From Nostoc sp. TCL240-02 (GTDB lineage Bacteria; Cyanobacteriota; Cyanobacteriia; Cyanobacteriales; Nostocaceae): DNA of 64,000 bases. How positions within the stretch are numbered: position 1 is the first letter of the stretch; every line of letters begins with the position of its first letter. A model generated the notes under the pieces. That model was not told the DNA's origin. It did no database searches and saw nothing but the letters and a program-made list of their open reading frames with translations. The DNA lies in the NCBI RefSeq assembly GCF_013343235.1, contig NZ_CP040094.1:4340501-4404500 (forward strand), given 5' to 3'. Below are positions 1-9,449 of this stretch, one piece after another. Both the position numbers and the translations under genes were made by a program.

Positions 1-716
1 GCGATCACCTTCCAACAAAGTACGGCTTACCCCTGATCGATATTTGGCAAGGTTTAGGAGTCGATTGGACTAACCTACCACTAGCAAAAACCCAGCAAGT
101 TTTTGAGCAAACGGGAATCGGTTTGATTTATCTACCTCAGCATTTTCCTTTAAATAACAGTATTTGGGAGTACCGCGACCAACTTGGCAAACGTCCACCC
201 TTGGCGACAATGGAGCTAATTTGGTGTCCTTATGCTGGGGATGCACACGTAATTGCTGGATTTGTGCATCCGCCGACAGAAGGAATGTTTAAGATAGCTC
301 TGGGGCTGCGGGGTGTAACAAAATTTACATTAGTGAAAGGATTGGAAGGTAGTTGCGACTTACCGCGCGATCGCACTGCAATTATCAGCTTATCTTCATC
401 CGTAGCATCCCAAGAGGTAGAACGATTGCACCTCGTACCGCGTGATTACGGTTTTACTACCAAGAACGTACCCCTTGGAACTACTGAAGAATTGGTGGCG
501 GATATGCAGGAGGTTTTGGCAGGTAAAGCAAGCGAACTAATGCAAACAGCCTTGTGGAATGGTGGATTTTATCTATGGCGGAGTGGTATTTGTTCAGATA
601 TGTCAGAGGGTTTAGCTAAAGCAGAAGAATTATTAAGCAATGGTGCAGTAGCAGCTAAACTCCAAGAACTCAGCCAGTCAGTAAATTCCCTCTCAGCAGC
701 ATTTATACCAGTGTAA
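1..716 (+). CDS. Anthranilate phosphoribosyltransferase-family (TrpD-like) protein, 5' partial
   Basis: The frame is open from base 3, so the gene enters from the left edge and the TTG near 123 is not its start. The visible part has a PTKYGLPLIDIWQGLG stretch, then LGKRPPLATMELIWCP and GLRGVTKFTLVKGLEG, which resemble the C-terminal half of the TrpD / nucleoside-phosphorylase class III fold (the HVxGxxGLDE region in true TrpD). Cyanobacteria carry, besides the tryptophan enzyme, a divergent TrpD-like paralogue of unknown substrate, and this looks like that paralogue. The PRPP-binding N-terminal half lies outside the window, so catalytic competence cannot be judged. It converges on the LCP gene with an 18-bp gap. 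Confidence 0.7.
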   Translation, partial: DHLPTKYGLPLIDIWQGLGVDWTNLPLAKTQQVFEQTGIGLIYLPQHFPLNNSIWEYRDQLGKRPPLATMELIWCPYAGDAHVIAGFVHPPTEGMFKIALGLRGVTKFTLVKGLEGSCDLPRDRTAIISLSSSVASQEVERLHLVPRDYGFTTKNVPLGTTEELVADMQEVLAGKASELMQTALWNGGFYLWRSGICSDMSEGLAKAEELLSNGAVAAKLQELSQSVNSLSAAFIPV

Positions 717-734
717 TTAATTACAAATTACGAA

Positions 735-2171
735 TTATTTACTCAGTGACTTCTCCAAAATAGACTTTTGTTGCAACCAATCCTGACCTACTTGAATACT
801 GACATCTGAACCAAGGTTGCCAGTACTTTCCACACGCACTTCGCCAAATCCCAAAGTGTCACGAATCGATTCGGCACTGTTACCATCTCCTTGCTGGGCG
901 ACGATGTGAGTTACCTCTAGAGGTTCACCCCATGCCTTAGCTATATAAATGTTGCGATATCCAGATTTTTCTAAAGCTCTAATTAATGGTTGGAGATTAG
1001 AGCGATCGCCACCCGTACTATCTTGAATTGCTACACGCAAAGAGCCTGGGTCAGTCGCGGTCGCCTGCTGTTCTTGTTCTGACTCCAAACCAAAGTGTTG
1101 CGCCATCAGTTTAGCAATGCCATTTTTGTTGGGCAACCAATAGCTAGCATCAAACTCGCCTTTCTCACTAAAGCGACCTGGCAGCATTAACATTTGCATA
1201 TTAGAGCGATTTGTCCGCACCCCAAAACCCATTAGTGCTACCAACTCTTCAACCGTCAAATTGGTATCGATGTGGTCTTTAACAACATCCAGAACTTTAG
1301 GTAATTGAGCAACAGTAGCTGGGTTGAGTGTTTGATCCATCAACGCACGAATGACCATTTGCTGCCTCTGAATCCGACCAATATCTCCGAGTTCGTCATG
1401 GCGAAACCGCAACAATTGCAGTGCCTGTTCACCACCGAGATGCTGCTTACCCGCCTTCAAATTGATGTACAAATGCTGAGAATCATCTTGATACTTCATA
1501 TTTTTGGGGACGTAGACTGTTACGCCTCCTAAAGCATCGATTAGCTTGGCAACTCCCAAAACGTTAATTCGGATATAGCGATCAATTCCCGCCCCACCCA
1601 AGAGATTACTGACAGTTCTGGCAGTCAAAGCTGGCCCACCATCAACATTAGCAGCATTAATTTTTTTCACTCCATACCCCTCTATTTCCGTGCGGGTATC
1701 TCTGGGAATGGAGAGCATAATTATTTTTTTCGTCTCTGGATCGAATTTGAGCAAGAGCATGACATCGGAAAGACCATCAAAGGAGTTTACCTGCGGCAGG
1801 TATTTGAGGTTTTTAGTGTCTTCAGGGGGGTTTTGGATATCCGGGGGAAGTACGCTCATCCCCATAACTAAAAGATTCACTGGGCGAGTTAATTGTGAAA
1901 ATCGCATCACACCTCCAGAAATGCGATCGCCATCAAAGGCAGCCTCCTCCTGTGGACTTAGCTGGGCTTGCTGCAAAGGTGTACTGGTTAAAGACACCGC
2001 CAAAAGTGCCCCTGCTGTTGCTGACACCATTGCAATCCCACTCATCCCTACCCAAAACCACAGCCAACGTCCAGATTTCGAGTTCTGAGAAATTTTTTTA
2101 TTGGACTTTGAGGCTTTTCCCGACTGGTTTTCTTCCGCCGAACTTCTTTGAATGGTCACAGACTTCCTCAC
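735..2171 (-). CDS. LytR-CpsA-Psr (LCP) family cell-wall polymer ligase with LytR_C domain
   Basis: 478 aa. A basic, Ser/Lys-rich cytoplasmic tail of about 35 residues precedes one transmembrane helix (about 37-60). The LCP domain follows (about 130-285), with the family signatures LSIPRDTRTEI, KINAANVDGG and LLRFRHDELGDIGRIQRQ; the Arg and Asp residues bind the polyprenyl-pyrophosphate head group in characterised members. The C-terminal part (about 380-470) fits a LytR_C domain. LCP enzymes move glycopolymers from a lipid carrier to peptidoglycan at the outer face of the plasma membrane; the polymer in cyanobacteria is generally not known. It is monocistronic here. Confidence 0.9.
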   Translation of the reverse strand: MRKSVTIQRSSAEENQSGKASKSNKKISQNSKSGRWLWFWVGMSGIAMVSATAGALLAVSLTSTPLQQAQLSPQEEAAFDGDRISGGVMRFSQLTRPVNLLVMGMSVLPPDIQNPPEDTKNLKYLPQVNSFDGLSDVMLLLKFDPETKKIIMLSIPRDTRTEIEGYGVKKINAANVDGGPALTARTVSNLLGGAGIDRYIRINVLGVAKLIDALGGVTVYVPKNMKYQDDSQHLYINLKAGKQHLGGEQALQLLRFRHDELGDIGRIQRQQMVIRALMDQTLNPATVAQLPKVLDVVKDHIDTNLTVEELVALMGFGVRTNRSNMQMLMLPGRFSEKGEFDASYWLPNKNGIAKLMAQHFGLESEQEQQATATDPGSLRVAIQDSTGGDRSNLQPLIRALEKSGYRNIYIAKAWGEPLEVTHIVAQQGDGNSAESIRDTLGFGEVRVESTGNLGSDVSIQVGQDWLQQKSILEKSLSK

Positions 2172-2445
2172 ACTTACTCAATAATCAAATTTGGTAAATT
2201 TGCAGACTAAAAATATCCAAACAAATCAACCCATAATAACTAACTCTTAATTATCAGTGCTAACTTTTTTAATGTAGTGTCAACCACAACACTTATAGCA
2301 GCATTTTTCCTGGTTTTGGGCCAACTTAGAGATGTTTTACTGAAGTATGGCAATAATAAACTGGATTTGACTAGATATATAGAGAAATCAACCATAATTT
2401 TTTAGGAAATAAGTAAAACTACTGAAGAATTCTCATCCTAAAAAA

Positions 2446-2934
2446 TTAAGATAAGTACTTACTAAACACTCGTTCTGCTAAAGTACTAAAGCCTGGTAAA
2501 CGTCCAGATTTGCCCTGCATTAAGCGCAAAATCAACCAGACACTCACTATAAAATAACCCGACGTGAGAAAACTATTCAGAATAAATAGACGTAGCGAAA
2601 AAAAATCTGAAGTTGTGGCTCCGGTACTTAATAATAAATATCCCAACAGCCAAGTAAGTGCCAAAGTGATAGACAGACGGCTAACAGCAAGTTGTTCCCG
2701 ACTGCCTTGTCCCCGATAGAGAGTCCACAAAGATGGAAAAAAGCCGATAATCGGTATCAAATATAAAAGCAACTGGGTTTTGGAAATTGGAGATTGGGGA
2801 TTGGGGATTGGGTACTGGGTATTGAGAGGAGATAAAGGAGAGACTTCTTCAATCATTCTTCCTTGTCCCCCTTGTCCCTGATTTCCAGTCCCCAGTCCCC
2901 AGTCCCCAGTCGCCTTTGGTTCAAAATTATTCAT
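2446..2934 (-). CDS. Small membrane protein with heptamer-repeat DNA inside its N-terminal coding region
   Basis: An ATG at 2934 gives 162 aa; the frame is open to an ATG at 3033, but that would leave 10 bp to the divergent exporter gene, so I prefer 2934. Residues about 1-60 (Gly/Gln/Pro-rich, GDWGLGTG and NPQSPISK) are read from GGGGACT/GGGGATT-type tandem repeats. After that come three hydrophobic helices with a conserved-looking core (LLLYLIPIIGFFPSLWTLYRG, then LALTWLLGYLLL and YFIVSVWLILRLM). It resembles small hypothetical inner-membrane proteins of Nostoc; I do not recognise a function. The repeat seems to have entered or expanded at the 5' end without breaking the frame, or the real start is a non-ATG codon inside it. 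Confidence 0.6.
   Translation of the reverse strand: MNNFEPKATGDWGLGTGNQGQGGQGRMIEEVSPLSPLNTQYPIPNPQSPISKTQLLLYLIPIIGFFPSLWTLYRGQGSREQLAVSRLSITLALTWLLGYLLLSTGATTSDFFSLRLFILNSFLTSGYFIVSVWLILRLMQGKSGRLPGFSTLAERVFSKYLS
2778..2910. repeat. Short tandem heptamer repeats (STRR-like)
   Basis: The plus strand shows degenerate GATTGGG units at 2788-2826 and (CCCCAGT)-type units at 2886-2910. These are the GGGGATT/GGGGACT heptamers common between genes in Nostoc/Anabaena. Here they lie within an open reading frame on the minus strand, which is less usual. Confidence 0.8.
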
Positions 2935-3043
2935 TGGGGTTAGTATAACTCCTAAACTAGAAGGATGAATAAGACTCATATAGTTAGAGATAATAAGCTG
3001 TAAAGAAAGATTTAACTTAGTTCTATCCCGCAATTAGCTCAAA

Positions 3044-4210
3044 ATGCAGACACGCAAGCTACTCGACTGGTGGCAAACATTCACACCAATAGCGCGAATC
3101 GGGGCGATCGCGTTATTCGTTCCACTGCTAGTTCTAAATGGTTGGGCACTTTCGGTATTTTTCAATTATTTCCATTCTCTCATAGTCATTTTAGTCGGAG
3201 CCTCAGTTTTAGCATTTCTGCTCAACTACCCTGTGAGTTGGATGGAACACCAAGGTGCTAAACGGGAGCAAGTTGCTATCCTAGTATTTCTCTTGGCTTT
3301 ATCGATTTTATTGGCGTTGGGTGTGACGCTTGTTCCGTTAGCCCTTACCCAAGCTCAACAACTGGTGGCTCGGTTGCCAGAGTTGATCGACTCTGGACGC
3401 TCTCAGCTAATGATATTAAACGAAAAAGCGGAGACTTTTGGCTTACCAATTAACCTCGATGCTTTGGTAGTACAAATCAACGATCGCGTCAAGGGACAAC
3501 TGCAAGCGATCGCTGGACAAGTTTTAAATTTGGCGGTAGTTACAGTCACAAGTCTCCTAGATATCCTGTTGACGATGGTTTTGACTTTCTACCTTTTACA
3601 GCATGGGAGCGAACTCTGGGAAAGCTTAGTGGAATGGCTACCCTCTAAATTTCGCGCTCCTTTCTCCCAAACAGTCCGCCTAAGTTTTCAAAATTTCTTC
3701 ATCACCCAGTTGATTTTATCTACCTGTATGGCCTCAGCTCTCATTCCTACCTTTTTGTGGCTGAAAGTGCCATTTGGACTGCTATTTGGGCTAACTATTG
3801 GTCTAATGGCTCTTGTCCCCTTTGGTGGTTCTGTGGGCATTGCTCTGACTACACTATTGGTAGCACTGCAAGATTTCTCAATGGGTGTGAGAGTTTTGAT
3901 AGCAGCAGTAATCGTACAGCAAATTCTCGAAAACTTAATTGCCCCCCGAATTTTAGGCAGTTTTACGGGTTTAAATCCAGTTTGGATTTTAATTTCAGTT
4001 TTAACAGGGGCAAGAATTGGCGGACTGTTGGGTGTAATTGTGGCAGTACCCACCGCTGTTGTCATTAAAACTGCTTTAAGTGCCTTGCGTCTTGGTGGCG
4101 AGGCAAACGATAGCGGCACGGGGGAGATAACTGCACCCGTTGCAGCAAACGAGTCCTCGAAAGCAAACGCTAACAACACTTTGAGTATTTCTGAAGCGAC
4201 ATTACCTTAA
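3044..4210 (+). CDS. AI-2E family (PerM/YdiK-type) membrane transporter
   Basis: 388 aa. Two N-terminal hydrophobic helices (about 15-60), a third near 75-100, a soluble amphipathic stretch (about 105-150) and then four to five C-terminal helices match the AI-2E_transport layout. Recognisable pieces are the LDILLTMVLTFYLL helix, the PFGLLFGLTIGLMALVPFGG loop and ENLIAPRILGSFTGLNPVW. Members export small molecules or act as Na+/H+ antiporters; the substrate cannot be told from sequence. The tail (about 355-388) is Ser/Asn/Ala-rich and looks disordered. It is divergent from the small membrane-protein gene and convergent with the serpin gene (24-bp gap). Confidence 0.85.
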   Translation: MQTRKLLDWWQTFTPIARIGAIALFVPLLVLNGWALSVFFNYFHSLIVILVGASVLAFLLNYPVSWMEHQGAKREQVAILVFLLALSILLALGVTLVPLALTQAQQLVARLPELIDSGRSQLMILNEKAETFGLPINLDALVVQINDRVKGQLQAIAGQVLNLAVVTVTSLLDILLTMVLTFYLLQHGSELWESLVEWLPSKFRAPFSQTVRLSFQNFFITQLILSTCMASALIPTFLWLKVPFGLLFGLTIGLMALVPFGGSVGIALTTLLVALQDFSMGVRVLIAAVIVQQILENLIAPRILGSFTGLNPVWILISVLTGARIGGLLGVIVAVPTAVVIKTALSALRLGGEANDSGTGEITAPVAANESSKANANNTLSISEATLP

Positions 4211-4216
4211 GGAGGC

Positions 4217-4235
4217 AGGAGGTTTCCTACCTCCT
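4217..4235. terminator. Hairpin between convergent exporter and serpin genes
   Basis: AGGAGGT and ACCTCCT form a 7-bp stem with a 5-nt loop directly after the exporter stop codon and touching the serpin stop. There is no U-tract, so an intrinsic terminator is only possible; the position between two convergent genes supports it. Confidence 0.4.
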
Positions 4236-5566
4236 CATTGTGGCTCAATGATGGAACCCATAAACAAAACATTTCCCGTCTGATTATCCCTAATGGCGCA
4301 GAAGAAGGGACGGTCAACAATCATTCGGAATGGTTCTGGTTCTTCTCTCAAAGATGTTGCGACTATTCCCACTGAAGTAGCCGCAGCCGCTTCAGTACCT
4401 TCTTCGTTCACTTCGACAAAAGTTTTATGCTTAACTTGGCTAATGGCAAAATTTTTACCCATGCCAGAAAAATTGGCTTTACTGTTGAAAGCCTCTTCCA
4501 TACCTAAATTTTTCAAGGCATCATTGAGTGTAACTTCGTAATTTGTTTTGAAGCGGGGTAGCCTAATAAACCCTTTTTGTTTGTTGAACTGAGTCATCCA
4601 TTTTTCCCAGTTTTCAAAACTCAGGTTTTGATATAAGGTTTTCAGGTTAGAGTTTTGTTTGGGAAGGAATATATAAAAACTGGTTTTTCCATCTTTACCG
4701 TAAGGTAAACTAACTGCCTGAAATTGTTCGTTTTCATAATATCTATAGTCACCTTCTTGTGACATCATTGGGTGTTGCTTTCGTCTACTAGATGTAATGT
4801 AAAAAGGGTATTCAGCAGTTTTATTTTTGTCAAATTCGTTACTCCAATTCCCTTTAAAATATATGGCATTAATCAGAAACAACACTTGATTGGGTTCAAT
4901 TGTTTCAACTATTTTATTAATTTTACCTTTAGTATTTTCTGTTACCCAGTTATTGATAATACTTGATGCGGCGGCATCTTTAAAGTTTAAATTGCTGACC
5001 TTAGCTTGATAGAAATCCTGGGTTCTCTTGAGGAAATCTGGTGCAAAGCTAACATCTTGATTTGCCCAAAGCGAGTTAGCAATACTCAGTTGTACTTTTG
5101 CATCCTGATTTTCTAAAAGCTGCTTTAATGCCGCCGCGTAAGCAGAGTTAATTTCTGGTAGATTCATTCCCTGTAATTCTAGGGTTTTTGCCATTGCTTG
5201 TTGAGTTGAGCCACTAGCGCCGTTGTAGGTCATGGCTAGAGCGATGCCGACACTCGAAGGTGATATAAAAATATTATTCTCACCTCGATCCTCTTTCAGA
5301 ACTTCTGAAAATAGTTTGAAGCCAAACTTATTGCTAGACTCAACTATTCTTATATCAGTGTTGACTGTTTTTTTTTGCAATGGAGTTTCTGGCTGAGGTA
5401 AACTAGATTGGGCGAGCGCACTTTTGTTACTCTCGACTTGAGAACAACCTAATACACTGAATAGAACAACACTTGCAGCTGCCAAAGCATAACGTCTGCC
5501 CAGACTCACACCATAACGTCTTTGCAGAAAATTTTCTTTTGCATCACTAAACTTTTGCCGATTCAT
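4235..5566 (-). CDS. Serpin (serine protease inhibitor, MEROPS I4), predicted lipoprotein
   Basis: 443 aa. The N-terminus has a basic segment, a hydrophobic stretch (YALAAASVVLFSVLGCS) and a Cys in a lipobox-like LGC context, so it is probably a secreted lipoprotein. From about residue 75 it follows the serpin fold: FKLFSEVLKE, NIFISPSSVGIALAMTYNGA, LINAIYFKGNW and, at the C-terminus, the hinge EEGTEAAAA and RPFFCAIRD. The small-residue hinge (Gly, Thr, Ala run) is what an inhibitory serpin needs for loop insertion. Counting from hinge Gly as P15 puts P1-P1' at Thr-Ser in VATSL, with an Arg two residues further on. The target protease is unknown. It is a single gene, convergent with the exporter. 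Confidence 0.93.
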   Translation of the reverse strand: MNRQKFSDAKENFLQRRYGVSLGRRYALAAASVVLFSVLGCSQVESNKSALAQSSLPQPETPLQKKTVNTDIRIVESSNKFGFKLFSEVLKEDRGENNIFISPSSVGIALAMTYNGASGSTQQAMAKTLELQGMNLPEINSAYAAALKQLLENQDAKVQLSIANSLWANQDVSFAPDFLKRTQDFYQAKVSNLNFKDAAASSIINNWVTENTKGKINKIVETIEPNQVLFLINAIYFKGNWSNEFDKNKTAEYPFYITSSRRKQHPMMSQEGDYRYYENEQFQAVSLPYGKDGKTSFYIFLPKQNSNLKTLYQNLSFENWEKWMTQFNKQKGFIRLPRFKTNYEVTLNDALKNLGMEEAFNSKANFSGMGKNFAISQVKHKTFVEVNEEGTEAAAATSVGIVATSLREEPEPFRMIVDRPFFCAIRDNQTGNVLFMGSIIEPQ

Positions 5567-6091
5567 TCTGCTACCTCACTTGCCAAAGATTCCCGATCTG
5601 TGCTGATGGTTGACGCAGACACTGTGTCAATGATTTACTATTGCATTTGATCCAATAGAAAATGAGACTGTTACAGTTTTTGTAACAGCAAATTAATAAC
5701 TCAGAGGAATTAAACACAACTCCTTAAAGCTGCTAATTCTTACTTGAGGCGGCTATGCAGACGAATTATGAAAAATCTCAATTTTGAGGAACTTTTCTAT
5801 TTATCAATAACAGTATTGTAGACTACCTAACATAAAATAACCACTTCTATTGGGTTTTTATAAATATAGGATTTATGCCAAACTACAGGCTTTAGGGGTA
5901 ATTCATCAAATATCCCTAACAGAAAATTTTTTTCGGCTATTGTTTTGCTAGTCCTGATATAGAATAACATTTTTAGTTGCATGAAATACAGAACGTTCAT
6001 AGGGACGCACGCCTATGCGCCCCGATAGGATGTTGTTCAAATAGATGAAAATGCTGTAAATTGACACAGATAAAAATCGTGCTGACCTATT
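5567..6091. other. Intergenic stretch upstream of the serpin gene
   Basis: AT-rich, with no supportable gene. It must hold the serpin promoter (minus strand). Around 5999-6025 there is a short G/C-rich imperfect palindrome (GGGACGCACGCCTATGCGCCCC) of the dispersed-repeat type found in Nostoc genomes. Confidence 0.5.
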
Positions 6092-7687
6092 TTAATTGAT
6101 AGGTACACTCCACCAAGCTAAACTATAAGGTTGAGTCGCTTCATTGAGCTTTTGACGAAACTGGACGCGGATTTTGTAATTGCCAGTAGTAGGAATGGGG
6201 CAGAAAATATGTTCTACACTATCGATTTGGCTGATTGAAGAGCAAACAGCACCAGCATCTGAATTTTGAGCATCAGCTTTTACTAAGTATAGGTCGAGAT
6301 TATTTAAGCCGCGATCGCGAAAATTTTCGCCCACATCATATTGTTGGTTTGTATTTTTATCATTGAGTTCTACCAATCGATCCCAACTTAGGGTGACAGC
6401 AACAAAACTTCCCTGCTTTAATGGTTTTGCTAATACATAGTCAACAGATGCTCCAACATCAACTTTGCGATAATCCCAACCAATAGCTGGCACCGCAGCT
6501 GATGGCTGCCATTGGCCAGCACTCAATTGCTGATAAGCGCGAAATGTATTTAAGTGACCTGCTCCCATTTGAGCATCCAAGGGAATCTTTGGATCTTTAT
6601 AAGCATCAGAATCTAGCCAGTTTTGATTTTGTTTATCAATTAGCGTCCGGCTCATTCCCAACCGTAAGCCATCACCACTATCTTGGATTTTGTCTGCTGA
6701 ATTCAGCAATACAGCTTTCATTACTTGATGATGCCGAGCATCAATGCTCCAGTGGGGTTGTTTTGTGCGTATTTGTCGGTCAGCAAATTCTTGTAAGAGA
6801 GCAACGGTAGCCGTAACTTGAGGCGCTGCAAAACTAGTACCTGTAACCTTGTTCAATTTGCCATCTGGATTGAGTAAGGGAATATTATTCCCAGGAGCAA
6901 CTAAACTGATAGCGCGACGGCCACCAATATCAAATTCCCTTCCGGCTAGCCTTCCACTCACTCCTTGGTTAGCACCCGCCAGATTAGCCACGTCTACTTT
7001 GTTAAAAACTCCTCCACGGCGGGATGAAAAAGCCACGTTAACTCCGTTAAAATTATCTGTAGGAATAGGAATACCACCTTTACCTTGATTGCCTGCGATC
7101 GCATACAAAACATCATGAACGCGGCTAGACCAGTCAACACATAAAGTTAGTAAAGCATTGCCGTCTAAAATAGCCTCTGGTCTAGGATCGCGGCTGAGAG
7201 GTTCACCAAAGCTAAAATTAATGGCACGAACATCGCCACCATTTTGTAGCGCTATGTGCTGGGCCGATAAACATTCTTCTGGCTGACCCATGCTTTTAGT
7301 GGAACCCACCGCAGACGAATACAATCTCGCTCCTGGAGCAATTCCCGGCAAAGCTTTGTTTTGACTTACCATTACACCAGCAACATTGTAGGCGTGAGGG
7401 TCAACACCGCTATTAGACTTAGCTGGCCCATTACGTAAGAATACTCCCGCTAAAGATATAGCGCGATTTTTAGACACCGCCTTATCCCACCCAAACATTC
7501 CCGGCCGACCAATTTCCACTTGACCAATAGCAATCTTACGACCGATTAAATTATAAGGAGCTTGGTGTAGCTTCAAAGCATCAATACCGTTAGTTCCCAA
7601 AGCAGATTCTAAAGCCGAAGCAATTACCGGCGCACTCAGACAAGAAGCACTTAATCCCCAAATTATCCAGGTTAGTTTTTTAGTCAT
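6092..7687 (-). CDS. Subtilisin-like (S8) peptidase domain protein, secreted, with Glu at the usual Asp position
   Basis: 531 aa with a signal peptide (hydrophobic to about Ala24). Subtilase landmarks by eye: first active-site strand KIAIGQVEIG (about 51-60), where the usual Asp of a VIDTG motif appears as Glu58; PHAYNVAGVM with His98 in place of HGTHVAG; oxyanion Asn200 in AGNQG; and nucleophile Ser285 in GTSFAAP. The last 130 residues form a beta-rich domain (VAVTLSWDR, DLYLV, NYKIRVQF) like the C-terminal sandwich of secreted S8 proteins. It may be an active enzyme with a Glu-His-Ser triad or a pseudoprotease. It is monocistronic. Confidence 0.8.
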   Translation of the reverse strand: MTKKLTWIIWGLSASCLSAPVIASALESALGTNGIDALKLHQAPYNLIGRKIAIGQVEIGRPGMFGWDKAVSKNRAISLAGVFLRNGPAKSNSGVDPHAYNVAGVMVSQNKALPGIAPGARLYSSAVGSTKSMGQPEECLSAQHIALQNGGDVRAINFSFGEPLSRDPRPEAILDGNALLTLCVDWSSRVHDVLYAIAGNQGKGGIPIPTDNFNGVNVAFSSRRGGVFNKVDVANLAGANQGVSGRLAGREFDIGGRRAISLVAPGNNIPLLNPDGKLNKVTGTSFAAPQVTATVALLQEFADRQIRTKQPHWSIDARHHQVMKAVLLNSADKIQDSGDGLRLGMSRTLIDKQNQNWLDSDAYKDPKIPLDAQMGAGHLNTFRAYQQLSAGQWQPSAAVPAIGWDYRKVDVGASVDYVLAKPLKQGSFVAVTLSWDRLVELNDKNTNQQYDVGENFRDRGLNNLDLYLVKADAQNSDAGAVCSSISQIDSVEHIFCPIPTTGNYKIRVQFRQKLNEATQPYSLAWWSVPIN

Positions 7688-7795
7688 TTGTTATTTGTCA
7701 TTTGTCATTGGTGATGAAATGAGGGGAGAGGTTACAGGTAGCAAGTGATAGGGAATCTGTACCCTGTAACCTGTACCCTATTCCCTATCTTCCAA
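7688..7795. repeat. Short tandem/inverted repeats upstream of rpe
   Basis: Starts with TTTGTTATTTGTCATTTGTCATTGG (degenerate heptamers) next to the peptidase start codon, then GTACCCTGTAACCTGTACCCTATTCCC-type repeats with matching inverse units (GGTTACAGGTAGC). Typical Nostoc intergenic short repeats. Confidence 0.55.
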
Positions 7796-7879
7796 AAAAG
7801 GCCGGGATCAAAGTTATGAGTCTTGCTCAATGCTTTGTTACAATGCTTACAGACGAGGACGCTTAAAAACCCACTAGCC

Positions 7880-8587
7880 ATGACCCAAAACCTATCTCAA
7901 AAGCCCATTGTAATTTCTCCATCTATCCTATCAGCCGATTTTAGCCGTCTGGGTGACGAAATTCGCGCCGTAGACGCAGCCGGAGCAGATTGGATTCATG
8001 TTGATGTAATGGACGGTCGTTTTGTACCTAATATTACGATAGGCCCTCTGATTGTGGAGGCGATTCGTCCGGTTACAACCAAGCCATTGGATGTCCACTT
8101 GATGATTGTGGAGCCAGAAAAGTATGTAGAAGGATTTGCTAAGGCAGGTGCTGATATTATCTCTGTACACTGCGAACATAATGCTTCTCCACACCTACAC
8201 CGTACCTTGGGGCAAATTAAAGAGCTTGGTAAGAAAGCTGGAGTTGTACTTAATCCTGGTAGTCCTCTAGAGCTAATTGAATATGTTCTAGATTTGTGCG
8301 ATTTAGTACTGATTATGAGCGTCAACCCTGGTTTTGGTGGTCAAAGCTTTATCCCTGGTGTATTACCCAAAATCCGCAAGCTGCGTCAAATGTGTGATGA
8401 ACGCGGTCTTGACCCTTGGATTGAAGTGGATGGAGGGCTGAAGGCAAATAACACTTGGCAAGTTTTAGAAGCAGGAGCTAATGCAGTTGTCGCCGGTTCA
8501 GCTGTATTTAATGCTAAAGATTATGCTGAGGCCATTACATCAATTCGCAACAGCAAGCGTCCTACCCCAGAATTAGCCAAGGTTTAA
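7880..8587 (+). CDS. rpe: Ribulose-phosphate 3-epimerase
   Basis: 235 aa from the ATG at 7880; a GTG/TTG-type extension to 7823 is possible but adds residues unlike the family. The (beta/alpha)8 enzyme interconverts ribulose-5-P and xylulose-5-P in the Calvin cycle and the oxidative pentose-phosphate path. Signatures seen: [14 protein letters not shown], the metal/catalytic [55 protein letters not shown] and [11 protein letters not shown]. The His, two Asp and Met residues of the active site are present. Full length, with a good terminator downstream. Confidence 0.97.
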   Translation: MTQNLSQKPIVISPSILSADFSRLGDEIRAVDAAGADWIHVDVMDGRFVPNITIGPLIVEAIRPVTTKPLDVHLMIVEPEKYVEGFAKAGADIISVHCEHNASPHLHRTLGQIKELGKKAGVVLNPGSPLELIEYVLDLCDLVLIMSVNPGFGGQSFIPGVLPKIRKLRQMCDERGLDPWIEVDGGLKANNTWQVLEAGANAVVAGSAVFNAKDYAEAITSIRNSKRPTPELAKV

Positions 8588-8613
8588 TTCATTGTTGGAT
8601 TAACAATTCTCTA

Positions 8614-8651
8614 CAAAAAATAGGGTGGGCAAATTGCTCACTCTATTTTTA
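8614..8651 (+). terminator. Rho-independent terminator of rpe
   Basis: About 27 bp after the rpe stop, AAAAATAGGGTGGGCAA pairs with TTGCTCACTCTATTTTT (one or two mismatches), ending in a T-run. The shape and position fit an intrinsic terminator. Confidence 0.75.
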
Positions 8652-9449
8652 TTTACACATAAAAATACTGAAAGCTCTTCAAGTTTTGAACTTCCAGTAT
8701 TTACTATATAAATTGAAAATTTAGAAAGCAGAGATAATCCAGGTTGGGAGGACTAGGATTACAATAGTTGAAAGAGAAGCGTATGACCTACTAGTTCCAC
8801 CAGCCAAGACAACGATTTCACCATAACTTTCCTGTTTCCGTCCCTGTTATTGGTGTTAAGCGTTTGCTTTATTTAATAAAGCAACACCAATCACAAGATA
8901 GAAAGTTTTCTAAGCATTACTCACATCGTCTGCAGTCAATGAAAGCTGTGTAAAATTTGGATTGGGGGAATCCACCTCCCCAAATTATTTTTGCTCAGAC
9001 TTCCTCAGAAAAAGAACCACCATTAGCAATGGTTGCATCATTAGCCTTGGGATAAGGAGTTATTTACTCCATGAAATGCTGACTACTTTTGTAATCAGTT
9101 TGATTTATTTCATAGTCAGAACTAATCATTGATTTTATGTTTTTAAATTAAATTGTTTGCTGCCAATCACCTCTATTGTGGTTGAAATTGCCGTTGTTAT
9201 TAGTTTACCAATGTCGTCAGTATATATTTGCCATTTTGGCAGATTTTTACAAAAAAATATCAAATTAATGACTGCGATAGAAAACCTACCATGCGATCAA
9301 CTTTAAATTAGCATGGCAGGCTTTCAGATACTCAATCAATTCTAGGGCAGAATTTTTTGATTCCAAATTATTTTTTAATTGGCTCCACAGCCTTTCAAGG
9401 ATATATCTTGAGTTAATGGCGATTTCCTTGATTAATGTTTGTTAATTGT
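8652..9449. other. Long intergenic stretch between rpe and the HetP-family gene
   Basis: No convincing ORF. At about 8850-8891 TTGGTGTTAAGCGTTTGC and GCAACACCAA form a stem around an AT-rich core (TTTATTTAATAAA), possibly a small-RNA or terminator structure. The rest is AT-rich. It lies downstream of both flanking genes (convergent), so no large promoter region is expected. Confidence 0.4.

Noticed and set aside
3688..4179. 163-codon minus-strand ORF inside the exporter gene
   Set aside because: Antisense shadow of the AI-2E-type gene; its product has no motif and the plus-strand gene is clear.
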